Source: Streptococcus devriesei DSM 19639
GTDB taxonomy: Bacteria; Bacillota; Bacilli; Lactobacillales; Streptococcaceae
DNA length: 64,000 bases
Assembly (NCBI RefSeq): GCF_000423725.1
Contig: NZ_KE384084.1
Span: 328,231 to 392,230, forward strand
Direction of reading: 5' to 3'
Shown here: piece after piece, positions 14,470-24,988 of the stretch
Numbering within the stretch: the stretch's first letter is position 1
Layout of the letters: every line of letters starts with the position of its first letter
Program-made: the position numbers and the translations under genes
The notes under the pieces: generated by a model
The model's input: only the letters and a program-made list of their open reading frames with translations
What the model was told of the DNA's origin: nothing
The model's database searches: none

Positions 14470-15258
14470 CTAGGCACTCAAATCCTTCCTTTGATAATAA
14501 GCTGCGCTGACGATCAAGCTAATTGCAATGACAGCTCCAGCAAGAGCTAAATAGGCCGGCTGTAATTTGACCTGACTGAAGACATCTGCGCCGTTAGCAA
14601 AATAGTAGGGTGTCAGGTATTTGAGAAATTCAATATCTGGCACAATGCGGCACATCATATCCATGACATAGAGCAGCAAAACCAGTCCGAGTGAGAGACC
14701 AATTTGTTTTTTACGGCTGAAAGCAGAAACCAAGAAAGCCAGGCTGCCAATTTCAATCTGCAGCAAAAAGGCTAAGGCATGATACCTGAGAAAGAGATCA
14801 TAAGAAAAGTCCAAATCAATCTGCCAGATACCAAATGCTTCCAGTCCTATAACGATCAGATTAAATATCAGCAGCATAAGGATCAGACTGATATACTTCC
14901 ACATCAAGATATTCAGGCGTCCAAAAGGAAGGGTGTAGAGAAATTCACTCGTGTGCCCTTCTTCTTCCTTGGACAGGCTGCTTGCTCCCATCATAGCCGC
15001 AAACATCCCTGCTCCAAGTCCGAACATCAAAACAATCTCGGTCGCAAAATAGCCGTCTAAAGTAGCGATACTGACCTTATCCATCCCCAAAGCCTTGGTC
15101 ATATCTCCCATATTAGCATAAAGAGCTGCTGTATCTGCCAGCTGATCCTCCACACTTTTGTATAAGATAATGCAGCCCCAGCAAACCACTCCTACTGCCA
15201 AGGACCAAATGAGCAAACTTTTGACAGTCAGTTTTAATTCATGTTTTAATAAAGTCAT
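14470..15258 (-). CDS. ABC-2 type transporter permease (262 aa)
   Basis: About six transmembrane segments and no ATP-binding motif. It resembles permeases of the BcrB/YhcI kind that are driven by a separate ATPase. It is last in the four-gene LytTR-DUF3021-ATPase-permease unit, and its start overlaps the ATPase stop by four bases (ATGA). Such pairs often export peptides or give resistance to antimicrobial peptides; the substrate here is unknown. Confidence 0.88.
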   Translation of the reverse strand: MTLLKHELKLTVKSLLIWSLAVGVVCWGCIILYKSVEDQLADTAALYANMGDMTKALGMDKVSIATLDGYFATEIVLMFGLGAGMFAAMMGASSLSKEEEGHTSEFLYTLPFGRLNILMWKYISLILMLLIFNLIVIGLEAFGIWQIDLDFSYDLFLRYHALAFLLQIEIGSLAFLVSAFSRKKQIGLSLGLVLLLYVMDMMCRIVPDIEFLKYLTPYYFANGADVFSQVKLQPAYLALAGAVIAISLIVSAAYYQRKDLSA

Positions 15259-16088
15259 TTTGCTGCCTCCTCATAATACTGCAAAAAGAGGTCTTCCAGC
15301 GGCGGTTCTTCAACCAGAAAATCATCTGCCTGCATGTCTGTTAGACGAGCCAGCAAGTCGCTGCTGGAACCTGTAAACGTAAAGGATTCTTGCTTATTAT
15401 CCTTCCAAACCGTCACGCGCTTGGACTGACTGTGTGTCAGGTTTTCGATTGTATCAATTTTTAGGATTTTTCCGTCCTTGATAATAGCTGCGCGGTCGCA
15501 GTAATTTTTGATGTCAGACAGGACATGAGACGATAGAAAACACGTGCTGCCCGCTGCACAGGCTTCTTTAACCAAGCTAAAGAAACGCTCCTGCATGAGC
15601 GGATCAAGGCCTGAGGTCGGCTCATCTAAGATAAGCAGTTCCGGCTGATGCTGCAAAGCACAGACAATCCCGACTTTTTTACGGTTGCCCAGCGAGAGAT
15701 CCTCGATTTTCTTCTCCAGCGGTACCTCTAAAAGCCGACAGAGCCTGTCCGCTTCTTGCGAACAGTCTTTTTTTCTGGATTTAGCCGCAAAAACAATGAC
15801 ATCTTTGACTTTCATATTAGGGTAAAACATGGCTTCCGATGGCATGTAGCCGATATGTTTGAGATTTTTTACTAAAGTCCTGTATTTACCGCCAAAGAGG
15901 GTCATCCTGCCTTCGCTTGCTTGAATCAATCCCAGCAGACAGCGAATAGTCGTTGACTTGCCGGCACCATTGGAACCTAAAAAACCAAAGATTTCTCCTT
16001 TTTCCACACTGAGAGACACGTCCTGCACACCCATGTGTTTGCCATAGTATTTTTTCAGATGTTGAATATCAATTACCGTTTCAGTCAT
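15255..16088 (-). CDS. ABC transporter ATP-binding protein (277 aa)
   Basis: Single ATPase domain: Walker A GSNGAGKST (about residues 37-45), signature LSLGNRKKVG (LSGGQ variant), Walker B LLILDEPTSGLD and H-loop SSHVLSD. A C-terminal tail of about 70 residues is as in BcrA/CcmA-type ATPases. I use the ATG at 16088, preceded by GGAAAGGAAA, because it begins at the usual MTETVIDIQHLKKYYG; an upstream in-frame ATG at 16172 would lie inside the neighbouring gene. It pairs with the permease at 14470-15258. Confidence 0.92.
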   Translation of the reverse strand: MTETVIDIQHLKKYYGKHMGVQDVSLSVEKGEIFGFLGSNGAGKSTTIRCLLGLIQASEGRMTLFGGKYRTLVKNLKHIGYMPSEAMFYPNMKVKDVIVFAAKSRKKDCSQEADRLCRLLEVPLEKKIEDLSLGNRKKVGIVCALQHQPELLILDEPTSGLDPLMQERFFSLVKEACAAGSTCFLSSHVLSDIKNYCDRAAIIKDGKILKIDTIENLTHSQSKRVTVWKDNKQESFTFTGSSSDLLARLTDMQADDFLVEEPPLEDLFLQYYEEAAK

Positions 16089-16089
16089 G

Positions 16090-16539
16090 CTATTTTTCCT
16101 TTCCTTGTTTGTAAGTATCCAAAAGCTGATTAAGGTTCTTGCTGTCAATATGGCGCTTGATTTTATTGGCAATAAAAATAGTCAGGTATTCCAGCATCAC
16201 ATAGATGACAAAGCAAGCAGCTGCCAGAAGATTGCCATCAAACCAGCTCAGCCATTGCCCAATAAGGCCATAGAGGCAGGAACAAACGATTAAGCCTAAC
16301 AGTTCTCTCCCTGCTAACCTATCAGCTTCATCAAAGTTTTTAAACAGAAAAACCTGAATCTGAGTGATAACATAGGCTGCAATAACCATTTCGATTAAAT
16401 AATAAATATTGGCTGTTGTTCTTCCCTGCAAAAGCTGGTAAACAGCATAGAAAAAATAAACACAAAAACAATAGATAGCTGTCTTATATTCATTGGCAAT
16501 TTCCTGACTTAAGAAACGTTCCCACCGCTTAGTCTTCAT
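16090..16539 (-). CDS. DUF3021 family membrane protein (149 aa)
   Basis: Four membrane segments (about residues 24-40, 48-68, 80-98 and 103-122), with charged termini in the cytoplasm. DUF3021 genes are usually found directly after a LytTR regulator, as here: the ATG at 16539 lies 11 bp inside the regulator gene and has AGGAGGGAATTAAAG before it. By analogy with HdrM/BrsM partners of LytTR regulators in S. mutans, it may hold the regulator inactive at the membrane; that is an inference. The ATPase gene follows it within two bases. Confidence 0.82.
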   Translation of the reverse strand: MKTKRWERFLSQEIANEYKTAIYCFCVYFFYAVYQLLQGRTTANIYYLIEMVIAAYVITQIQVFLFKNFDEADRLAGRELLGLIVCSCLYGLIGQWLSWFDGNLLAAACFVIYVMLEYLTIFIANKIKRHIDSKNLNQLLDTYKQGKEK

Positions 16540-16981
16540 CTTTAATTCCCTCCTGCAAGACCTGTCTGAGTTTATTGGCGTATTTACGTGAGATAAGGAC
16601 ACGTTCACCATTGTCCAGAGTGGCTTCGATCCGGCCAAAGGACTGGCTGCTGAAATACTGAATCCTGTAAAGGTTGAGCACCATAGCCTTGGCAGAACGA
16701 AAGAAGCCCTTAAAAGCATAAGTGCTGACTAAGTCTTTGAGACTGTAGGCGACTTGATAGACATCTTTTTGCGTATAGGCAAAAGTTTTACTGTCAATAC
16801 TCTCAAAATACAAAATATCATCCAATAAGAGGTAGCGTTCACCCTGCTCACTTCTGCCGAGAATTTTCTCACCCCCTTGAGAGACTAAATCACTGATGGC
16901 CTGAACAGTGGGAGTCATTTGTCGGTAACGCACGATAACTTCTTCTTGACCATCGGAAATATGTTCTAATCGTAACTTCAC
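16529..16981 (-). CDS. LytTR-type DNA-binding regulator (150 aa)
   Basis: The LytTR domain fills residues about 45-145: ILYFESIDSKTFAYT, VYQVAYSLKDL, FFRSAKAMVLNL and the C-terminal NGERVLISRKYANKLRQVL. There is no receiver domain, so it is not a classical response regulator; a short N-terminal region of about 40 residues precedes it. The start is GTG with AAAGGAG upstream. First gene of the LytTR-DUF3021-ABC unit, likely autoregulated. Confidence 0.9.
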   Translation of the reverse strand: MKLRLEHISDGQEEVIVRYRQMTPTVQAISDLVSQGGEKILGRSEQGERYLLLDDILYFESIDSKTFAYTQKDVYQVAYSLKDLVSTYAFKGFFRSAKAMVLNLYRIQYFSSQSFGRIEATLDNGERVLISRKYANKLRQVLQEGIKDED

Positions 16982-17001
16982 TGCTTTTCTCCTTTGCGAT
17001 T

Positions 17002-17010
17002 ATTATAGCA
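17002..17010 (-). promoter_or_regulatory. Extended -10 promoter of the LytTR operon
   Basis: Minus-strand TGCTATAAT, about 20 bp before the GTG start codon. No clear -35 is visible, consistent with an activator. Confidence 0.55.
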
Positions 17011-17067
17011 GAAATTTAAGCAGCATAAAGCCAAAGCCGGTTAAGTTGCATTTTCAGCCGATAAAAT

Positions 17068-17100
17068 GCAAAAAGGAAGCCCTATTATGGACTTCCTTGC
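17068..17100 (-). terminator. Terminator of gdhA
   Basis: Minus-strand AAGGAAGTCC pairs with GGGCTTCCTT and is followed by TTTGC. A second stem TTGCATTTT/AAAATGCAA (17045-17071) follows. Confidence 0.75.
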
Positions 17101-17170
17101 ATTTTATTGGGAGGTCAGATTTAAAATGCTCAGCCATCAGCTGCTAAACTTAAAAGCAACCGTCAATCCC

Positions 17171-18561
<1,391 letters not shown>

Positions 18562-18567
18562 TAAAAT

Positions 18568-18596
18568 ATTATAAATTTTCTGAATATTCTTGTCAA
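18568..18596 (-). promoter_or_regulatory. Consensus promoter of gdhA
   Basis: Minus-strand TTGACA, 17-bp spacer, TATAAT. Both hexamers are perfect, implying strong basal expression. Confidence 0.88.
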
Positions 18597-18726
18597 GCCT
18601 TTTTGGATATTTTTTTGAAAAAATCAGTTTTCTATGTCATATAACCTGACATCTTATGAAAAATACACGATTTTCAGACCAATATTTCACAGCTGGCCAA
18701 TATATTATTTTAATAATTGTGAATTT

Positions 18727-18755
18727 TTGACAAGACGTCTCCCATTTTATACAAT
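18727..18755 (+). promoter_or_regulatory. Promoter of the DUF308 gene
   Basis: TTGACA (18727-18732), 17-bp spacer, TACAAT (18750-18755). The leader of about 24 nt holds AAGGAG. Confidence 0.8.
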
Positions 18756-18785
18756 TAAGAATAAACGCTTTAAGGAGTTTTTTAT

Positions 18786-19292
18786 ATGAAATGGTTTACG
18801 CTTAGCTCAGGAGTTTTAACACTCTTAATCGGCTTTTGGATTTTTGCTAATCCGCTGGTTGTGACAGCTTCAATCGGCTGGCTGCTGGCACTGGTTATTT
18901 TCTTAGTAGGAATTACCGGATTTATTGACTATATGTCAAAAACAGGTGAGGAACGCAATATTTGGAATTTGCTGCAAAGTATTATTTCCATTATCTTTGG
19001 TTTTATCCTCTTAACTTCCTCTATCTTTTCACTGACAACAGCTGTTGTCACCATTGCTGCCTACTGGATTCTTGTCATTGGCAGCTTGCGGCTGATTTCT
19101 GCTTACCGTTTGCGAAAGCTGGGCTTTCCTGACAGTAACCGCCTTTTCATTAGCGGCATTTTTGCTTTTCTTTTGGGGCTTATCCTGCTCGGGCAGCCTC
19201 TGCTGTCTTCTGCCATTATCGGCCGTTTTGTTGCCCTTCTTCTGATAGCAACTGGTATTTCAAGTATTTTTGTCTTCTTGCGCCTGCGCTGA
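18786..19292 (+). CDS. DUF308 / HdeD-family membrane protein (168 aa)
   Basis: Six short transmembrane segments in two similar halves, typical of the HdeD family. HdeD is linked to acid resistance in enterobacteria; the role in streptococci is not established. AAGGAG precedes the ATG. A single-gene transcript convergent with gtfD; both end at the hairpin at 19335-19362. Confidence 0.85.
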   Translation: MKWFTLSSGVLTLLIGFWIFANPLVVTASIGWLLALVIFLVGITGFIDYMSKTGEERNIWNLLQSIISIIFGFILLTSSIFSLTTAVVTIAAYWILVIGSLRLISAYRLRKLGFPDSNRLFISGIFAFLLGLILLGQPLLSSAIIGRFVALLLIATGISSIFVFLRLR

Positions 19293-19334
19293 CTATTGGA
19301 TTTCGCAGCAAATCAACATCAATAGACAGAATAA

Positions 19335-19362
19335 AGACTGGAACGAACGTTCCAGCCTTTTT
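19335..19362. terminator. Terminator between the DUF308 gene and gtfD
   Basis: CTGGAACG-AA-CGTTCCAG (19338-19355) followed on the plus strand by CCTTTTT. The T-run on the minus strand is weaker, so it serves the DUF308 gene best and gtfD to some extent. Confidence 0.8.
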
Positions 19363-19367
19363 ATCTG

Positions 19368-22300
19368 CTATAAGTAGCGTGCAATACCCCAACGGTTAAT
19401 GCCGATTCTTCTGCCATTAGCCAAGGTTACAAGTCTATTATAGACCATGCTGCCGCTGTCTTTGTCGTAATAGCGAAGCAGTCCCCAGCCATCGTAGGCA
19501 ACATCACCTTTAACCTGCTTACCTTCTCTGGTAAAGAAGAGACGCTGATTATTGATGTACTGACTGCCTGTCAGCGCTGTGCCGTCTGAACCCAGATAGT
19601 ACCAATTGCCGTCTTTATCAGCTTCAAAGCGATTGGTTTGCAGTTGGCCTGAGTCAGCATGGTAATAGCGGATTTTGCCGTTTTCATTGACAAAGTCACC
19701 TTTAACCTGCTTGCCGTCATTGGCAAAATAAAGGTTTTGTCCATTAATCGTCTGGCTGCCTGTTACTGCTGTGCCGTCTGAGCCAAAGTAATACCAGTTA
19801 TTTTGACTGTCTGTTGCAAAAATATTGTGCGCCAGCTCTCCGGAATCTGCGAGATAATAGTAGAGTTTACCATCATTAGCCGTGATAATCTTTCCTTTGA
19901 CCTGTTTGCCGTTTTCATCAAAGTAATAAGATTTACCGTCAATAGTTTGACTGCCGGTTTGCGCTGTGCCGTCTGCTCCGAGGTAATACCAATCACCATT
20001 GCTGTCATTAGCAAAACGATTAACAGCCATATTTCCGGAACCATCATCAAAATAGCGTTTCTTGCCATCAGCATCTGTTATCCATTCACCCTTGACTTGA
20101 TAGCCGTTTTGATCAAAGTACTGTGTATTGCCATTGATCGTTTTCAGACCTACTGCCATCACGCCGTTTTCATCAAAGTAACGCCATTTGGTATCCTTTT
20201 CAAAAGAGTAATAGTCATTGCTGAAGCGATTGCCCAGGCGGCCAAAATAATTTTTAGTGCCGTCGGCATTTTCTAAGATAGCTTCACGCAGCTGAACACC
20301 GTTAGGCAGGAAGTACTGTACTTCATTGTTCAAATGCTGCTGGCCATAGACCATATGACCATCTTTATCGAAATAATACCAGTTGCCTTTGGCATCTTGA
20401 ACAAAGCTGTTTTTAGCCTGATAGCCGCTGCTTGAATAGAAGGTCACGCCGCTGCCGTCATTGACAAAGCCTGTTAAAGCTTCTTGGTTAGTCAGCTGTT
20501 TTGGCAGATAGGTTTCCTTGCCATCCAGCGTAAAGTACTTATCGCTGGCCGCATCTTTAAGGACATAGCCGACACCGCGTCCCAAAATATTGGTACCATT
20601 GAAATACTTAGCCTGCCATTGGGTAATCTTTTCACTCGGATCCAATTTTTGACCGTTTGAAATTTGAGTACGTTCAAAGATGCTAGGATACTTGGCTGCC
20701 AGCTCGTCTAAGAAAGCGCCGCCGTATTTAGCCTGATAGTCATCGCCATTGGTCTTGGTATTAGCCAGATAAAGCGAATCCTTAATTTCCGAATCATGGC
20801 GATAGTCACCATAGTCATTAACGCGGGTCGCTGTAACGACTTCTCTGCCCGGCAGATTGTAAATTTGATCCGGTACCCAGTCGGCAATGACTTGAATACC
20901 ATTGCGGTGCAGGGCTTTAAGGGCATTGATCATATCCTGCTGAGAACCGTACTTATTGTTCTTACTCATGGCAAGATCGTAACGGTCTTCAAAGGAATAG
21001 CCGTTTAAAATGATTGAATCAAGGAAGGAACCGTCTTCAGATGACACGTACTGCGGTGCCATTTCAAAGGACGTCACACCCCATGATTTGAAGAGATCAA
21101 CGTTTTGTGCAATCTTCTTATTTGTGTATTCTGAATCGTTAGTGACAAAATCTTGGAAATTTGAAAAACCTTCATAGATTAACTGTGAATCCAGAGCACT
21201 TGAAGCATTGTAAACCTGTCCGTCAGCATTGGCCTTGTCACTGGCTGCTACACGAACATCTTGGCTGTCGCTGGCACCGACCGGCACCCAAACAGCCAGA
21301 TAGCCTGATACTTGCGGATTAAGATAACCTTGAATATCTGACGCATCAAAAATGAGTTCGCCATTTTCATTTGTTTTGCGGTAGAAGGCTTTAGCAGCAT
21401 CATCAGATGCATAGGCTGCAAGTCCGTCCTGAGTTGTTAAGATGAGCGGACGGTACTCTTGGTTTTTATGAGCTGCCCCCATGTTCACAACTACTTTATC
21501 ATTGGCATTGAGTTTCAGACTTGGGTTATTGCTGGTAATAACAGCCATACCTTGGGTCTTAGTGGCTTCATTGCCGCTGTCAGTAGCTTCATTAGCTCCT
21601 GTACCGTAGCGCACAGATGTTAAGACGCCGGTATAATCCCAATCCATATTGGCCTTATCACCCTCAACATAGGTAATCTTCATATCCTGACCGCCGGCTG
21701 CATACTTGATGCGAGCCTTCATCAAGGCCTCAATAGCATCGTAGTACGGTGACTTAGTAGCCATGTATTGGCCGTCGTCGGTATACATATCCCCATAGTA
21801 AACACGGGTGATGGAATCCTTATTGGAGAGCATCAAAGCATAGGCTGTCGGAATATTGGATTGTGTGTATTTCTTATTAGCCTGACGCATATCTTCATTG
21901 TAAATCTTGAAGGCTTGCTTGAGCTCGTCCAGCGTAAAGGTCAAACCATCTGTATTAGGATTGATATTATCCTTGATGATCTTGGCAATAACCGTCTGAA
22001 CTTCACTGTCATGAGCCCGGATAAAGATATAATTGGCCATGCGTTCGCTGTTTTTGCCCTCAGCTGAACGGTTATTCAAGCTGTTTGTAATGACAGATTC
22101 CAAGCCACTGCGGACATTGCTTTTATCAACCGCATCTTTTTCAAGAGGACGTGCCAGAGCATACAGGAGTGACAGACGAAGCTTATTGTCAATCGGCAGC
22201 TGTGCTCCGTAAGTATCTTTATTATACTGCGGATCATTGTCTGACCAAGCTTCTAAGATAGACAGGTGATCAAGGGCATTTTTCTCGCTCTTATCTACGC

Positions 22301-23765
22301 CGTAATAAGCCTTGAAATAATCTGAGGCAATCTGCAGCAAATCAGCATTGACATTATCAACCGCATCGACCCGAACGCCGTCAAAATTAGCTTCAGGGTC
22401 ATTAGCGACAATAGAACCATAGTTCATTAAATAATGAAGCCAGTTGAGCTGCTCTGCCTGAACAACGGGATTTGAATTATCAATATCATTAGCTAGGAGG
22501 AATTCGTAGCCACCCATAGAATTATCATCGAAATACTTTTGCTCACCGGTCTGGCTGGTTGGTGTGCGGTTCAGCAAACGGTAATCAGAATTTGCATACG
22601 GTGTTTTATCGCTGTTTTCATAAAGCAAAGCACCGCCCTGCAGATGGTCCTTTTCGCCGGCTGAAGTATCAGATTCGGTCTCAATATTCCAATTAGACTG
22701 CGTTTTGACAAAACTGTTGATAATGTCACGCAGCCACTGCGTCTGCTGGGTTTGCGAAATCTTGCTTTCAATCTTCTCCTGAACATTTTGAGCAGCTAAG
22801 TTCAGACTTTCCTGACTGCTGTCAGCCGTATAGGTTGTTCCTGTACCTAATCCCTGCTCATTCATGTAGTTCAAATAAGATACCTGAGTTTGCTTATCAG
22901 GCCACCAAGACATGAGCAGCGGACGCAGATCATTTTCTGTTGATGCTGTCCAAGTCTTGCCGTCTTTCAGGATATCTTTAGGACGGTACCAAGAATCCGC
23001 TGTGACATAATTATCAACAGTTTCAAGGCTGTTCTTCTCCAAATTAACAATCTGGTTGTGCGGTGTGTACTCATTGTTTAAAGATGTCAGCCCCTGAGCA
23101 AACTGATACTGTGCCGTATCTGACAGAGCCCCTGTTTCTTTATCAAAGAAAAGGGTTTGACCGTCAACTGTTAAGGCGAAGTTCTTTTTGACCTGACCGT
23201 CTGAGTCAATATAATAATACTTGCCATCAATCTTTTTAACATTTGGAATAGCTGATAAATCAGCATCACTCAAGTTTTTTGTTTGATTTTGTTCGGCTGT
23301 CTGAGCGGCTGTTACACGTTCTCCAGAGGTCTGAACTTTAGCTGCTCTTGCAGTTGTCTCAGAGCTTGCCGCTTGTTCCTGAGCCGGAGCTGTTACTGCC
23401 TTCTCAGTGGTTTCTTGAGCAGTGCTGCTTTGGCTTTGCACCTGATCCTCTGGAGCTTCAGTAACCGTTTCGGTGCTCTGCTCTTGAGGCTGCTGAGATT
23501 CCTGTTCAGTGACCGGTGCCTGCTGTTCAGCAGCCTGTGTTTGGCTGCTCTCTGCGGCAGGCTGATCGGCTGCAGAAGTCTGCTCTGTATTCTCACTTTG
23601 ACTTTGCTGAGTGACGACCACCTGATTATTCGCTGCCTGTTCTGTATCTGCTGATGCAGACACATCCAGCGCCGCACTGCCCAAAGTCAGCAAGCTGGAT
23701 GCAATGGCGACAGTCACCCAGTGTTTTTTCACTTTGCGCATTTTATAACGTAGTTTCGTTTCCAT
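19368..23765 (-). CDS. gtfD: Secreted glucosyltransferase, GtfD type (1465 aa)
   Basis: GH70 glucansucrase making alpha-glucan from sucrose outside the cell. A secretion signal with a long basic start (RYKMRKVKKHW, then a hydrophobic stretch to about residue 38) is followed by a Gln/Ser/Thr/Ala-rich variable region (about 40-165). The catalytic region follows: nucleophile Asp467 in DGVRVDAVDNV, acid/base Glu505 in SILEAWS and transition-state Asp586 in IRAHDSEVQ. The C-terminal third (about 1090-1440) carries glucan-binding repeats of the GNWYYFDKDG and NGQNLYFANDGKQVKG types. Length and N terminus are close to S. mutans GtfD, which makes water-soluble glucan; product type here is inferred. 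Context between gdhA/DUF308 and the AEC carrier matches S. mutans. Confidence 0.95.
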   Translation of the reverse strand: METKLRYKMRKVKKHWVTVAIASSLLTLGSAALDVSASADTEQAANNQVVVTQQSQSENTEQTSAADQPAAESSQTQAAEQQAPVTEQESQQPQEQSTETVTEAPEDQVQSQSSTAQETTEKAVTAPAQEQAASSETTARAAKVQTSGERVTAAQTAEQNQTKNLSDADLSAIPNVKKIDGKYYYIDSDGQVKKNFALTVDGQTLFFDKETGALSDTAQYQFAQGLTSLNNEYTPHNQIVNLEKNSLETVDNYVTADSWYRPKDILKDGKTWTASTENDLRPLLMSWWPDKQTQVSYLNYMNEQGLGTGTTYTADSSQESLNLAAQNVQEKIESKISQTQQTQWLRDIINSFVKTQSNWNIETESDTSAGEKDHLQGGALLYENSDKTPYANSDYRLLNRTPTSQTGEQKYFDDNSMGGYEFLLANDIDNSNPVVQAEQLNWLHYLMNYGSIVANDPEANFDGVRVDAVDNVNADLLQIASDYFKAYYGVDKSEKNALDHLSILEAWSDNDPQYNKDTYGAQLPIDNKLRLSLLYALARPLEKDAVDKSNVRSGLESVITNSLNNRSAEGKNSERMANYIFIRAHDSEVQTVIAKIIKDNINPNTDGLTFTLDELKQAFKIYNEDMRQANKKYTQSNIPTAYALMLSNKDSITRVYYGDMYTDDGQYMATKSPYYDAIEALMKARIKYAAGGQDMKITYVEGDKANMDWDYTGVLTSVRYGTGANEATDSGNEATKTQGMAVITSNNPSLKLNANDKVVVNMGAAHKNQEYRPLILTTQDGLAAYASDDAAKAFYRKTNENGELIFDASDIQGYLNPQVSGYLAVWVPVGASDSQDVRVAASDKANADGQVYNASSALDSQLIYEGFSNFQDFVTNDSEYTNKKIAQNVDLFKSWGVTSFEMAPQYVSSEDGSFLDSIILNGYSFEDRYDLAMSKNNKYGSQQDMINALKALHRNGIQVIADWVPDQIYNLPGREVVTATRVNDYGDYRHDSEIKDSLYLANTKTNGDDYQAKYGGAFLDELAAKYPSIFERTQISNGQKLDPSEKITQWQAKYFNGTNILGRGVGYVLKDAASDKYFTLDGKETYLPKQLTNQEALTGFVNDGSGVTFYSSSGYQAKNSFVQDAKGNWYYFDKDGHMVYGQQHLNNEVQYFLPNGVQLREAILENADGTKNYFGRLGNRFSNDYYSFEKDTKWRYFDENGVMAVGLKTINGNTQYFDQNGYQVKGEWITDADGKKRYFDDGSGNMAVNRFANDSNGDWYYLGADGTAQTGSQTIDGKSYYFDENGKQVKGKIITANDGKLYYYLADSGELAHNIFATDSQNNWYYFGSDGTAVTGSQTINGQNLYFANDGKQVKGDFVNENGKIRYYHADSGQLQTNRFEADKDGNWYYLGSDGTALTGSQYINNQRLFFTREGKQVKGDVAYDGWGLLRYYDKDSGSMVYNRLVTLANGRRIGINRWGIARYL

Positions 23766-23792
23766 AAAAAATCCTCCTTTTATTAGTTAAAC

Positions 23793-23798
23793 ATTATA
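23793..23798 (-). promoter_or_regulatory. -10 element of gtfD
   Basis: Minus-strand TATAAT, 27 bp before the start codon, with a poor -35 at the usual distance. Regulators such as VicR or CovR act on gtf promoters in S. mutans; I could not identify their sites here with confidence. Confidence 0.45.
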
Positions 23799-23920
23799 GC
23801 TTCATATTCCTATAAAACTCATGACGCCTAGATTACAAACTTCTTTCTTTGTTTTTCTAACTGATTAAGGCAAAACCGCAGAAATTATTTTTAATAGAAA
23901 TATAATCTTTTTATAAAAAA

Positions 23921-23951
23921 TAAAGAACCCAGTCAAGCGACTGAATTCTTA
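23921..23951 (-). terminator. Terminator of the AEC carrier gene
   Basis: Minus-strand AAGAATTCAGTC...GACTGGGTTCTT, followed by TATTTTTT. The stem overlaps the last base or two before the stop codon. Confidence 0.75.
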
Positions 23952-24869
23952 CAGATATAAAAGACTTGCAAGCGTCATATTTATCGGTATGGAAACAAGT
24001 GACAAAATCGTTGTTAAAAGTACCAAACGCGAGCCGTATTCATAATCGCCGCCGTAAACCTGACTGAGCAGGGCAGCATTCATAGCTGTCGGCGAACAAG
24101 AGGCGATGGTCAGCGCCAGTTTCATATCATAGGCATCTACCGGCAGCAGCCAGATGAGAAGGATGCTGACCAAGGATGTCACAAACAAGCGCAGCAAGGC
24201 CGTGTAATAGGCCGGCCTGTACAGAAAAATCTCCTTAAAGTCAGCCTTGTAGAAATAAGAGCCCAGCACCAAAGTTGATAAAGGCGTATTTAATTTCGCG
24301 ATCGTTTCAATAGCACCAGTAATGACTTTAGGCAAGTCATAGGGCAGGCTGAAGAAAAAGAGGCCGATAACCGTTGCAATCATGGCAGGATTGATAAACA
24401 GAGAACGCCAGTTAATCACATTTTTATCTCTGGCAATGAGATAGAGCCCGTAGGTCCACTGCATAATCTGATTGGCAACAACAAAGCCTGAGATGAAAAA
24501 GACTGCATTGGTACCGCCTACAGCTTCCGCCAAGGGCGTTCCCATAAAGCCGACATTGGCAAACAGGGTTGCGTACCGATCCATATTACGATCGTCAGCC
24601 AGCAGAAACTTTACCAGAACTATCCGCGTGATTAGGAGGAAAAAGGCCGAACCAATCATGATTAAGAGCAGACTCAGCCGTTTGACAGAAAATTCCTGAC
24701 TGATAAAAGAAGACACAAACAAACTCGGTGCAACATAAGTTGTCAGAAGTTTTGATAATTTAAAGGTGACATCCTTGGTAAAAATGTCTTTATGTGCCAG
24801 AAACGCTCCCGCTCCCATAATCAGAAAAAGTACGACTAATTTTTGAAAAACCAGACTTGCAATGGCCAT
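23949..24869 (-). CDS. AEC-family transporter (auxin efflux carrier / malate permease type, 306 aa)
   Basis: About ten transmembrane segments in two halves, with the polar region NVGFMGTPLAEAVGG and, late in the protein, SCSPTAMNAALLSQVYGGD, both usual for AEC carriers. Relatives transport malate or other carboxylates; the substrate here is not known. The start at 24869 is chosen because AAAGGAGCTTTT lies directly before it; an in-frame ATG five codons upstream overlaps that ribosome site. An extended -10 (TGTTATAAT) is at about 24898. Confidence 0.85.
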   Translation of the reverse strand: MAIASLVFQKLVVLFLIMGAGAFLAHKDIFTKDVTFKLSKLLTTYVAPSLFVSSFISQEFSVKRLSLLLIMIGSAFFLLITRIVLVKFLLADDRNMDRYATLFANVGFMGTPLAEAVGGTNAVFFISGFVVANQIMQWTYGLYLIARDKNVINWRSLFINPAMIATVIGLFFFSLPYDLPKVITGAIETIAKLNTPLSTLVLGSYFYKADFKEIFLYRPAYYTALLRLFVTSLVSILLIWLLPVDAYDMKLALTIASCSPTAMNAALLSQVYGGDYEYGSRLVLLTTILSLVSIPINMTLASLLYL

Positions 24870-24988
24870 AAAAGCTCCTTTCATTTGCTTTTGCCTTATT
24901 ATAACATTATCCAGTAATAATGAAAGAACGATAAGAGAAATTATTCTAAATTTCCATCTCTAATCAAGCAACAAGGCTGTTTTAGCGG

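Noticed and set aside
19400..20500. Regular repeats as CRISPR or tandem repeat array
   Set aside because: They are in frame and encode the glucan-binding repeats at the C terminus of GtfD.
23283..23654. Plus-strand frame rich in Leu/Cys/Ser opposite the 5' part of gtfD
   Set aside because: Antisense shadow of the low-complexity region of GtfD; no ribosome site or known domain.
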